Of a stretch of 39,335 bases of DNA, positions 23,913 to 31,257 are shown one piece after another. Made by a program: the position numbers and the translations under genes. Each line of letters begins with the position of its first letter. The stretch's first letter is position 1. The stretch is from assembly GCA_025980335.1 (NCBI GenBank), contig JAICXO010000007.1, positions 1 to 39,335 on the forward strand, in the 5' to 3' direction. The notes below the pieces were generated by a model. The model had not been told where the DNA came from. It ran no database searches and saw only the letters and a list, made by a program, of their open reading frames with translations. Origin of the DNA: Sphingomonas sp. GTDB lineage: Bacteria; Pseudomonadota; Alphaproteobacteria; Sphingomonadales; Sphingomonadaceae.

Positions 23913-24485
23913 ATGCGTAAGACTATTCTTACGGCTGTGGGGGCGGTTGCGCTCGCCACAGCCTCAATGGCTAGTGCCGGTGTCGTTACCGGCAACACCG
24001 GCCTTCAGAACGTCACCGAGGTGGATACGGCGAGTCTGATCACGATCGCGTTCGAACAGAATCAACTTGCAGCGAACCAGTCGTTCACCGGCGTTCTCGA
24101 TCTGACAAATCCGAGTAACGGCACTTATTCCGTGAACATTGGCACCAGCACTCCGGGCGTGACGTTCACGTCGGGCACGCTGGCGCTGTGGAACGCAATG
24201 ACGTCGAGCTTCAACACCGTCGCGACGCTCAGTCTCGGCAGCACCATTTGCTGCGGCGCCAACAGCAGCATCGGACTCGCCCCCCAACTGTTCACAGCCG
24301 GAACCTATCGGCTGACATTCAACGGGACGAGCACCGTGGCAGGGGCGGACAGTGGCACCGTTACGATCGCAGCCGCGGGTGCAGTTCCCGAGCCGGCGAC
24401 CTGGGCGATGATGCTTCTGGGCTTTGGCGGGATCGGCATGGCGATGCGTCGCCGCCGCAAGCCGGTCTTGGCGCAAGTCGCTTAG
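23913..24485 (+). CDS. PEP-CTERM exosortase-substrate protein 2
   Basis: A 190-residue paralogue of the protein at 19884, aligned almost end to end. A signal peptide ends at SMASA (residue ~22), a Thr/Ser/Asn-rich beta domain contains SFTGVLDLTNPSNG and STICCGANSSIGLAPQ with the only cysteines C113-C114, and the C-terminal signal is VPEPATWAMM with PEP at 159-161, then LLGFGGIGMAM and RRRRK, ending LAQVA. The ribosome-binding site GGAGG at 23902-23906 fixes the ATG at 23913 rather than the upstream ATG 23898. A terminator follows. Confidence 0.92.
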   Translation: MRKTILTAVGAVALATASMASAGVVTGNTGLQNVTEVDTASLITIAFEQNQLAANQSFTGVLDLTNPSNGTYSVNIGTSTPGVTFTSGTLALWNAMTSSFNTVATLSLGSTICCGANSSIGLAPQLFTAGTYRLTFNGTSTVAGADSGTVTIAAAGAVPEPATWAMMLLGFGGIGMAMRRRRKPVLAQVA

Positions 24486-24504
24486 TCCGGAACCTGCTTT
24501 CGCG

Positions 24505-24537
24505 AAGGGCGGCTCGGTGGACCGGGCCGCCCTTTTC
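24505..24537 (+). terminator. Rho-independent terminator between PEP-CTERM gene 2 and phhB
   Basis: AAGGGCGGC pairs perfectly with GCCGCCCTT over a 12-base loop, followed by TTTTC. The A-rich 5' side lets it serve the convergent phhB gene as well. Confidence 0.85.
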
Positions 24538-24548
24538 TATTGCGCCAG

Positions 24549-24803
24549 CTAGGATTGACCCAATGCGCTGATCGCCTCCGCGAGCTTGCCGTCGCGCTCT
24601 GTCACCCCGCCGGCATCATGGCTGGTCAGCCGAAAATCCACCCGGTTCCAGACGCTCGTGAACTCGGGGTGGTGATCGACCTTCTCCGCGTGCAGCGCGA
24701 CGCGTGTCAGGAACGCATAGGCCTCGCTGAAATCCTTGAACTTGAAGCTGCGCACCAGCGCCTTCCCGCCGTCTTCGAGAGTCCAGCCTTCGGGAGCGTC
24801 CAT
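24549..24803 (-). CDS. phhB: 4a-hydroxytetrahydrobiopterin dehydratase
   Basis: An 84-residue pterin-4a-carbinolamine dehydratase, which regenerates the pterin cofactor of phenylalanine hydroxylase. The signature ALHAEKVDHHPEFTSVWNRV (two adjacent His in the EKxxHHPE motif) and the final LTSHDAGGVTERD block are present. Its place next to hppD fits phenylalanine-to-tyrosine catabolism, though phhA is not in the window. Confidence 0.93.
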   Translation of the reverse strand: MDAPEGWTLEDGGKALVRSFKFKDFSEAYAFLTRVALHAEKVDHHPEFTSVWNRVDFRLTSHDAGGVTERDGKLAEAISALGQS

Positions 24804-24900
24804 GGCGATTCTCCTGTCCTACAGCACCCGCCACCGCTTAAGCGCCATTCAATGACGAGTTCCAGCCGCTGGCCTGTTTGCACCCGCTTTGTCCACCCGC

Positions 24901-24949
24901 CTACGCGGACTCACGCGCGCGCGTAGAACCATGAACTTTGTGAACTTTC
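24901..24949. promoter_or_regulatory. Repeat-rich candidate control region upstream of hppD
   Basis: CTACGCG (24901-24907) and CGCGTAG (24920-24926) are perfect inverted arms, followed by two tandem 9-mers TGAACTTTG and TGAACTTTC (24932-24949). The region lies 55 nt before the hppD start, between the divergent phhB and hppD genes. The regulator is unknown. Confidence 0.3.
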
Positions 24950-25003
24950 GCGTGCTTGAAATGATGCCGTTGCAGGCGCAACTGGCCGCGAAGGAGTCTG
25001 TTG

Positions 25004-26095
25004 ATGGCCACGCAAGTCGCCGATGAGAATAGTGTAACCGGGTTCGCGAACCCGATGGGCACCGACGGCTTCGAGTTCGTCGAATATACCGCGCCCGACA
25101 TCGAGCTGTTGCGCTCGCTGTTCACGCGGATGGGCTTCCCCGAAGTCGCCCGGCACAAGAGCAAGAACGTCACGCTTCACAAGCAGGGCGACTGTAACTT
25201 CATCATCAATGCCGAGGCCGGAAGCTACGCCGAGGAATATGCGAGGGCGCACGGCCCCAGCGCCTGTGCGATGGCCTTCCGGGTCAAGGACGCGAAGGCC
25301 GCGCACGAGCGGGCGCTCAAGCTCGGCGCGACGAATGTCGAAGTGCACAAGGGCGCCGGCGAACTCGACATTCCGGCGATCGAGGGCATTGGCGGCTCGC
25401 GGCTGTTCTTCGTCGACCGCTACGGAGAGCTGGGGTCGATCTACGACGTTGACTTCGAATTCCATTCCGACTGGCGGCGGCGGATGGCCGAGGCCGACTC
25501 CAGGCTGACCTACATCGACCACCTCACCCACAACGTGAACCGCGGGCGGATGAGCGTTTGGGCCGATTTTTATGAGCGGCTCTTCAACTTCCGGGAGATC
25601 CGCTACTTCGACATCGAGGGGAAGCAGACCGGCCTGTTCTCCAAGGCAATGACCAGTCCGTGCGGCAAGATTCGGATCCCGCTCAACGAAAGCCAGGACG
25701 ACAAGAGCCAGATCGAGGAGTTCCTGCGCGAGTATAAGGGCGAGGGCATCCAGCATATCGCGCTCGGCACGTCGGACATCTACGCGGCCGTCGACATCAT
25801 CTCGGCCCGCGGCATTCCCTTCCAGGACACGCCCGATACTTATTACGAGCTGCTGCCCGAGCGCATAAAAGGGCATCAGGAAAGCATCCCCGAGCTCGAG
25901 AAGCGGCGCATCCTGATGGACGGTGCTCCGACCGAAGGACAGGGATTGCTGCTGCAGATCTTCACCCAGAACGTGATCGGCCCGATTTTCTTCGAGATCA
26001 TCCAGCGCAAGGGCAACGACGGGTTCGGCGAGGGCAATTTCAAGGCGCTGTTCGAGTCGATCGAGCTCGACCAGGTGCGCCGCGGAGTGCTGTAG
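25004..26095 (+). CDS. hppD: 4-Hydroxyphenylpyruvate dioxygenase
   Basis: A 363-residue vicinal-oxygen-chelate enzyme that converts 4-hydroxyphenylpyruvate to homogentisate in tyrosine degradation. The Fe(II) ligands are H173 (IDHLTHNV), H251 (GIQHIAL) and E331 (FFEIIQR). The C-terminal FEIIQRKGNDGFGEGNFKAL is the family signature. AAGGAG at 24991-24996 places the start at ATG 25004, not the TTG at 25001. No hmgA or maleylacetoacetate gene is in the window. Confidence 0.97.
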   Translation: MATQVADENSVTGFANPMGTDGFEFVEYTAPDIELLRSLFTRMGFPEVARHKSKNVTLHKQGDCNFIINAEAGSYAEEYARAHGPSACAMAFRVKDAKAAHERALKLGATNVEVHKGAGELDIPAIEGIGGSRLFFVDRYGELGSIYDVDFEFHSDWRRRMAEADSRLTYIDHLTHNVNRGRMSVWADFYERLFNFREIRYFDIEGKQTGLFSKAMTSPCGKIRIPLNESQDDKSQIEEFLREYKGEGIQHIALGTSDIYAAVDIISARGIPFQDTPDTYYELLPERIKGHQESIPELEKRRILMDGAPTEGQGLLLQIFTQNVIGPIFFEIIQRKGNDGFGEGNFKALFESIELDQVRRGVL

Positions 26096-26138
26096 CGCGG
26101 CCATCGCCCCGCCAGCGATTCGCGTGTAGGATGCGCTG

Positions 26139-26606
26139 ATGGGCGTGGTGGCGGAGAAGGTGCTCGACGAAGCGGCGATCATGGCCGTGCTCGAGACGGT
26201 TCCCGACCCGGAGATCCCGGTGCTGACCATCACCGATCTCGGGATCGTCCGCGGATTCGAGCAGGATCCGCCGCGGGTCCTGATCAGTCCCACCTACACC
26301 GGCTGCCCGGCGACGGTCGCCATCGAGACATCGATCCGAGAGGCGCTCGACGCGGCGGGCTTCGAGGAGGTTCACATTCAGCGGGTGCTGTTCCCGCCGT
26401 GGACCACCGACTGGATTACCGAGCGCGGCCGAGCGCGCCTCCACGCCTACGGCATCGCACCGCCAAGTTCGTCAGCAACCGCGCAATGCCCGCTCTGCGG
26501 CTCGGAGGAGACGGTGGAGGTCAGCCGCTTCGGGTCGACCCCGTGCAAGGCCCAGTGGCGCTGCACCGCCTGCCTGGAGCCGTTCGAACGCTTCAAATGC
26601 CACTAG
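26139..26606 (+). CDS. paaD: PaaD-like protein (1,2-phenylacetyl-CoA epoxidase accessory subunit)
   Basis: A 155-residue protein with an N-terminal MIP18/DUF59 domain (VPDPEIPVLTITDLGIVRG, then SPTYTGCPA) and a C-terminal zinc ribbon (CPLCGSEE ... CTACLEPFERFKCH). This domain pair is typical of PaaD, needed for assembly or maturation of the phenylacetyl-CoA epoxidase. The epoxidase genes paaABCE are absent here. It starts 43 nt after hppD in the same direction. Confidence 0.9.
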   Translation: MGVVAEKVLDEAAIMAVLETVPDPEIPVLTITDLGIVRGFEQDPPRVLISPTYTGCPATVAIETSIREALDAAGFEEVHIQRVLFPPWTTDWITERGRARLHAYGIAPPSSSATAQCPLCGSEETVEVSRFGSTPCKAQWRCTACLEPFERFKCH

Positions 26607-26608
26607 CC

Positions 26609-27091
26609 TTACGGCTTGATCCAGAACCCGCCGCCGACAATCGTGCGGATCACATGAATCTTATGATCTGGGCCGAATTGATAGAGTGTGGCTCGGCTCG
26701 TCATGCGCGGGTCTGCAATGAAATTTGGCGGCAAGTCCGAGCGGTCGATGGTGTCATACTCGTCGACAATCATGAGGCTTCCATTGTCGCGCCAGTCGGG
26801 ACTGTACGCCAGCACGTGACCGGGGCTGCGGCGGGCGGCTGCCCATTCCCGCATCCAAACCGTTTTTCCGTCCGCGACTAGCTCATCGTTGACGTAGTCA
26901 CGGACATCGTCGGCAACGAAGCCCGACAGCTGTGTGACGGTGCCGGCGTCTTCCTTAGCCGTGAGCAGGTGCGCGACGTCCATTACATAGGATGGCGGCG
27001 GTGGAGGCGGCGCAGCCAGTGCCCGGGTCAACGGCGCGGCTGCGAGCGCAATGGTGGATGCGAATAACGCGAGTCTCGCTAAGCTCACCAT
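26609..27091 (-). CDS. Secreted protein of unknown function
   Basis: A 160-residue exported protein. A signal peptide (VSLARLALFASTIALAAAPL ... LAA) is followed by a proline run PPPPPPS and a compact domain with LSGFVADDVRDYVNDELVADG, WMREWAAARRSPGHVLAYS and ends GGGFWIKP. No cysteine and no family is recognised. It starts 54 nt from the dgoD stop, on the same strand, and its stop is 2 nt from that of the convergent paaD. Confidence 0.75.
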   Translation of the reverse strand: MVSLARLALFASTIALAAAPLTRALAAPPPPPPSYVMDVAHLLTAKEDAGTVTQLSGFVADDVRDYVNDELVADGKTVWMREWAAARRSPGHVLAYSPDWRDNGSLMIVDEYDTIDRSDLPPNFIADPRMTSRATLYQFGPDHKIHVIRTIVGGGFWIKP

Positions 27092-27145
27092 GCACGCTGG
27101 ATAAATCCGCCGCTTTGAGTTGGCACATGAATTCGTGTCAGGGGC

Positions 27146-28297
27146 TCACCATTCCGCGAAGCTCCCGTCGCTCGTGCGCCAGATCGGATTGCGCCAGCGG
27201 TGGCGGTCCTTGTCGGCGGCGCGCACCGCGGCTTCGTCGATCTCGACCCCAAGTCCCGGTCCTTCCGGCACCGGCAAATAGCCTTCGACCGGAGTGAGCG
27301 CCTGCTTGTCGACAACGAAGTTCAGAAGGTCGTGGCCGCCGGTGTTGTAATGGATCCCCAGGCTGATCTCCTGGATCGCATGGTTCGGCGTGCAGGCGGC
27401 GATCTGGAGGCAGGCGGCGAGGGCCAGCGGTCCGAGGGGGCAATGCGGCGCGACCGCGATGTCATAGGCTTCGGCCATTGCGGCGATCTTGCGGACTTCC
27501 AGGATTCCGCCGGCGTGGCTGAGGTCCGGCTGGATGATGTCGACCGCGCCCTGCTCGAAGAAGGGCCTGAACTCCCACCGGCTGTAGAGCCGTTCGCCAA
27601 GCGCGATCGGGGTCGTGGTGTGGGCGGCAATCTCGGGCAGTGCATCCATGTTCTCGGAGAGCAGGGGCTCCTCGATGAACATCAATCCCAAGGGCTCCAG
27701 CACCTTGGCGAGCTGCTTGGCGACGGGCCGATGAACGCGTCCGTGGAAATCGAGGCCGACATCCATATCCTGCGCCTGGGCCGCGCCGACTCGCTCGACG
27801 ACCTCGGCAAACTCGCGATTGGTGCCGATCCACGACATGTCGGCCGTGGCGTTCATCTTGACTGCAGTGAAGCCCTGCGCCTTGCGGGCAGCGGCCGCCT
27901 CGCTGACCTCGTGCGGCCGGTCGCCGCCGATCCACGCATAGGAGCGCACCCGATCGCGCACCTTGCCGCCGAGCATTTGCCAGGCGGGCAACCCGAGCGC
28001 CCTGCCCTTGAGGTCCCATAACGCCTGTTCGAGGCCCGAAAGCGCCGACATGATCACCGCGCCGCCGCGATAGAAGCCGCCGCGGTAGCCGACCTGCCAA
28101 ATGTCCTCGATGTTGAACGGGTCGGCGCCGATGAATCGGTCGCGGAAGACTTCGAACACCCCCTCGACCGCTTCGGCCCAGCCCTCGAGGCTCGCCTCGC
28201 CCCAGCCGAATGCGCCGTCGTCGCTCTCGACCCTGACGAACAGCCAGCGCGGCGGGACCAGGAAGGTTTCGATCTTTCCGATCTTGCGCTGCGTCAC
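27146..28297 (-). CDS. dgoD: D-galactonate dehydratase
   Basis: A 383-residue enolase-superfamily enzyme that dehydrates D-galactonate to 2-keto-3-deoxygalactonate. It resembles E. coli DgoD closely: PPRWLFVRVESDDGAFGWGE, GFYRGGAVIMSALSG, AWIGGDRP, the metal-ligand blocks GLDFHGRV (Asp, His), FIEEPLL (Glu) and ALGERLYSR (Glu), the catalytic VAPHCPLGP (His), and the end WRNPIWRTSDGSFAEW. The ATG overlaps the GH1-like gene by 4 nt, so both are made from one transcript. Confidence 0.95.
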   Translation of the reverse strand: MTQRKIGKIETFLVPPRWLFVRVESDDGAFGWGEASLEGWAEAVEGVFEVFRDRFIGADPFNIEDIWQVGYRGGFYRGGAVIMSALSGLEQALWDLKGRALGLPAWQMLGGKVRDRVRSYAWIGGDRPHEVSEAAAARKAQGFTAVKMNATADMSWIGTNREFAEVVERVGAAQAQDMDVGLDFHGRVHRPVAKQLAKVLEPLGLMFIEEPLLSENMDALPEIAAHTTTPIALGERLYSRWEFRPFFEQGAVDIIQPDLSHAGGILEVRKIAAMAEAYDIAVAPHCPLGPLALAACLQIAACTPNHAIQEISLGIHYNTGGHDLLNFVVDKQALTPVEGYLPVPEGPGLGVEIDEAAVRAADKDRHRWRNPIWRTSDGSFAEW

Positions 28298-29574
28298 GCT
28301 TGCTCTGCCTCGTTGGCTTCAGTGCCGCTATCGCCGAGGGTGCGTCCGGCGGCATCGTCTTCGTCAGACCGTTCGCCGATCTTCTTGATCGGAACGATCA
28401 GGCACACGCTCTGCGCGGGCAGGACATTGCGCCAGTCGGCGATCAGCTGCTTGTAGGCTTTGCCGACGTTGCGGATCTTGCGGTCGAGGTCGAACAGGCC
28501 GAGCGGGTTGACGTTGCCGTTCTGCTCACGAAGCGCCGTGTCCCAGTCCACCTGGTCGGTCAGGCTGTACCAGGTGAAGCCGACGGTGGGGATGCCGACG
28601 TTCCTGAGGCGAAGGACGTTCGCCCATTCCTTCCACAGCCATTTGACCGCTTCGTCGCCGTGGGGACCTTCCCACAGGTTGGTCTCGGTGTGCATCACCG
28701 GCAGCCGGTAGCGATTGTAATATTGGCGCGTGATTTCGGTGTAGCCGAACGTCTCACCGGCAGCGACGGTGTGGCCGTCTGCGAAAACGCGGTGCTCGTT
28801 CAGCTGATAATAATCGTTCCCGAAAATGCAGTGCTGCTTCAGCCGGTGGTTGAGAAACCACTCATATTCGTCCCGGCTCATGCCGTTATCGAGCAGGTAC
28901 TGGTACATCCCGCTGTCGACCCGGCGCCCGTAATTGAGGTCGAGGCTGAGGAAACGCATCTGGTTCAGCACTTCGGCGCGGCCGATCGCGCCGGGCGAAT
29001 CGGCGTGATAATATTCCGAGGATTCCGACTGGATGAAGATGGCGTCGTGCCGGCGCTTGAGGATCTCGATCATCCCCATGATGTTGGCCTTCACCAGGTG
29101 CTTCAGCGCGGTGACGAACGACGTGTCGTCCTTCTTCTGCTCGTTCCACCAACCGTATTTCGCCGAGAAGACGGCGCAGATGAACATCTCGTTGATCGGA
29201 GTGTAGAGCTGCACCCACGGGTAGCGCTCGGCAAATTCACCGGCATAGGCGGCAAACAGCCTCGGGAAATCGGGGTTCTGGAAGTTGCCGATCCAGTCAG
29301 GCATGCCGAAGTGGCAGAGGTCGACGATCGGCGTGATGTCGCGCTTTTTCAGCTCGGCGAAGGTAAGGTCGGTGAATTCCCAGTCGAATTTGCTGGGCCC
29401 AAGAAAGGTCCTGTAGAGGGGCGGCCCGTAACGCAGGAAATTGATCCCGATTTCCTGGACGCAGTCGAAATCCTCGCGCCAGCGCTCATAATGGCCGCAG
29501 ACCTCCATCTCGTCGACTCGGGTCTTGCCGTGGTTGATTGTCGGGATGCTGTTCTCGATCCCGGTCGCAAACAT
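28294..29574 (-). CDS. GH1-like glycoside hydrolase
   Basis: A 426-residue TIM-barrel glycosidase resembling family GH1. MFATGIENSIPTI, the DFDCVQEIGINFLRYG strand and QLYTPINEMF (acid/base Glu in a TxxNE block where GH1 has NEP), and VMHTETNLW (nucleophile Glu, where GH1 has TENG) are visible, with GFTWYSLTDQVDWD near the end. Coupling to dgoD and the galactose pathway suggests release of galactose (beta-galactosidase), but this is inferred. No signal peptide, so it acts in the cytoplasm. An in-frame TGA lies just upstream, fixing the ATG. Confidence 0.82.
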   Translation of the reverse strand: MFATGIENSIPTINHGKTRVDEMEVCGHYERWREDFDCVQEIGINFLRYGPPLYRTFLGPSKFDWEFTDLTFAELKKRDITPIVDLCHFGMPDWIGNFQNPDFPRLFAAYAGEFAERYPWVQLYTPINEMFICAVFSAKYGWWNEQKKDDTSFVTALKHLVKANIMGMIEILKRRHDAIFIQSESSEYYHADSPGAIGRAEVLNQMRFLSLDLNYGRRVDSGMYQYLLDNGMSRDEYEWFLNHRLKQHCIFGNDYYQLNEHRVFADGHTVAAGETFGYTEITRQYYNRYRLPVMHTETNLWEGPHGDEAVKWLWKEWANVLRLRNVGIPTVGFTWYSLTDQVDWDTALREQNGNVNPLGLFDLDRKIRNVGKAYKQLIADWRNVLPAQSVCLIVPIKKIGERSDEDDAAGRTLGDSGTEANEAEQA

Positions 29575-29693
29575 GAAGTTGGCGATGACTCAGTCTCCGT
29601 CGTCTTCAGCCGGTCAGGCGGGCATCGTCGCCGCCCTGCCCCCCGCAAGCGTGATAAGCAACCCGTGCCGGAAATGGTTGCATCCTGCGGAAT

Positions 29694-29736
29694 ATGCCGT
29701 GGACCGGGCTTGAATGTCGACTGTTGTACACGGCAT
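29694..29736. promoter_or_regulatory. Inverted repeat in the divergent promoter of the galactose genes
   Basis: ATGCCGTG (29694-29701) and CACGGCAT (29729-29736) are perfect 8-bp inverted arms 27 nt apart, between the GH1-dgoD operon (minus) and dgoK-dgoA-gal operon (plus). Such a pair could be an operator for both. No regulator gene is next to the pair. Confidence 0.35.
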
Positions 29737-29746
29737 GGGATCGCAC

Positions 29747-30631
29747 ATGCGCTGGACTGAGGGATTGATCGCCGTCGATTGGGGTACGACCAATCGGCGC
29801 GCCTATCGCATCGATGCGAACGGCAATTGCGCCGACGAGTTCGAAGACGGCAAGGGCGTCATGTCGGTTGCGGCGGGCGGCTTCCCGGAGGCCGTTGCCG
29901 AGATCCGCCGCCGGCTCGGCGATCTCCCGCTGCTGCTGGCCGGAATGGTCGGATCGAACCGCGGCTGGAAGGAGGCGCCCTACGTTCCGTGCCCGGCCGG
30001 AATGGACGAGCTCGTGAAGGCGCTGGTCTGGCCCGGCGAACGCGAGGCGATCGTTCCGGGAGTTTCGTTCATCGGCAACGGCCGCGCCGACGTGATGCGG
30101 GGGGAGGAGGTGCAGCTGCTGGGTGCGGTTGCCGCCGGATCGGTCGATCCGATGGGCATGGTCTGTCACCCCGGCACCCACAACAAGTGGGTTACGCTGC
30201 GGCACGGCAAGATCGCCGAATTCCGGACGGTGATGACCGGCGAGCTGTTCAGCCTGCTCAAGGACCACAGCATCCTGTCCGACCTCCTGCAGGAGCACGT
30301 CGAAGCCGGCGACGCGTTCAAGGAGGGTGCTCGATACGCACTGAATGACGATGCGCTGTCGGCCGACCTGTTCATGGTCCGTGCGCGCGTGCTCCTCGGC
30401 CAGGCGAAGAAGGAAGATGCGACCTCTTATGCGAGCGGTCTGCTGATCGGCAGTGACGTGCGGATCGGCCTCGCCACGCCGACGAGCGCTCAGATCCACG
30501 TGGTGGGCAGGCCCGAGCTGACCCGGCTATACGCCGCTGCCGTGGCCGAGGCGGGTCGCGACGTCGTCGAAATCGATGGCGAGAAATGCTTCCTCGCCGG
30601 AATCCAGGAAATCGCGAAGAGGATAGGATGA
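29747..30631 (+). CDS. dgoK: 2-Dehydro-3-deoxygalactonokinase
   Basis: A 294-residue sugar-acid kinase that phosphorylates 2-keto-3-deoxygalactonate with ATP. The nucleotide-binding block IAVDWGTTNRRAY near the N-terminus, VGSNRGWKEAPYVPCP, and PGTHNKWV are typical of DgoK. ATG 29747 has GGGA 6 nt upstream and begins at the usual point of the domain; ATG 29714 is the longer alternative. The stop overlaps dgoA by 4 nt. Confidence 0.93.
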   Translation: MRWTEGLIAVDWGTTNRRAYRIDANGNCADEFEDGKGVMSVAAGGFPEAVAEIRRRLGDLPLLLAGMVGSNRGWKEAPYVPCPAGMDELVKALVWPGEREAIVPGVSFIGNGRADVMRGEEVQLLGAVAAGSVDPMGMVCHPGTHNKWVTLRHGKIAEFRTVMTGELFSLLKDHSILSDLLQEHVEAGDAFKEGARYALNDDALSADLFMVRARVLLGQAKKEDATSYASGLLIGSDVRIGLATPTSAQIHVVGRPELTRLYAAAVAEAGRDVVEIDGEKCFLAGIQEIAKRIG

Positions 30632-31257
30632 GCGCCACGGACCTGCTGCACCGGTATCTCGACGAATGCCCGCTGGTGGCGATCGTTCGCGGGGTCACAC
30701 CCGACGAGGCGGAGGCCGTCGGCGAGGCGATCTACGAAGCTGGAATCCGGATCATCGAGGTGCCGCTCAATTCGCCCGACCCGCTCAACAGCATCGGACG
30801 ATTGGCGAACAGATTTGGCGAGCGGATGCTGGTGGGCGCCGGGACGGTGCTGACCAGCGCGGACGTCCGACGAGTGGCCGATGCCGGCGGCCGGATCATG
30901 GTGTCGCCGGATACCAATGTGGAAGTCATCGCCGCAACGGCCGCCGCCGGACTCGTGGCGAGCCCCGGCTACTTCACTCCCTCGGAAGCGTTCGGGGCGA
31001 TCCGCGCCGGCGCCACCGCGCTCAAGCTGTTCCCCGCCGAGGCGGCCACGCCGGCGGTTCTCAAGGCTCAGCTGGCGGTACTCCCGAAGGACTTGCCGGT
31101 CATGGTCGTCGGCGGCGTCAAGCCGGATTCGATGCGACCGTGGCTTGAGGCGGGCGCAAGCGGGTTCGGTCTTGGCGGCGGGCTCTACAAGCCGGGGCAA
31201 TCGGCCGCCGACACGCTCGCCAGGGCCTGCGCTTACGTGGAAGGGCTGAAGTCGTGA
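30628..31257 (+). CDS. dgoA: 2-Dehydro-3-deoxy-6-phosphogalactonate aldolase
   Basis: A 209-residue class I aldolase of the KDPG/KDPGal family, which splits 2-keto-3-deoxy-6-phosphogalactonate into pyruvate and glyceraldehyde 3-phosphate. Glu 44 (IIEVPLNSP) and the Schiff-base Lys 133 (ALKLFPAE) are visible, as is LVGAGTVL. The start overlaps dgoK and the stop overlaps the dehydrogenase start, so the three are translationally coupled. Confidence 0.94.
   Translation: MSATDLLHRYLDECPLVAIVRGVTPDEAEAVGEAIYEAGIRIIEVPLNSPDPLNSIGRLANRFGERMLVGAGTVLTSADVRRVADAGGRIMVSPDTNVEVIAATAAAGLVASPGYFTPSEAFGAIRAGATALKLFPAEAATPAVLKAQLAVLPKDLPVMVVGGVKPDSMRPWLEAGASGFGLGGGLYKPGQSAADTLARACAYVEGLKS

Noticed and set aside
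24911-26293. 460-residue frame antisense to hppD
   Set aside because: Antisense shadow of hppD, whose iron ligands are all visible.
28300-29760. 486-residue frame antisense to the GH1-like gene
   Set aside because: Antisense shadow; no motif, and the GH1-like protein has clear catalytic blocks.
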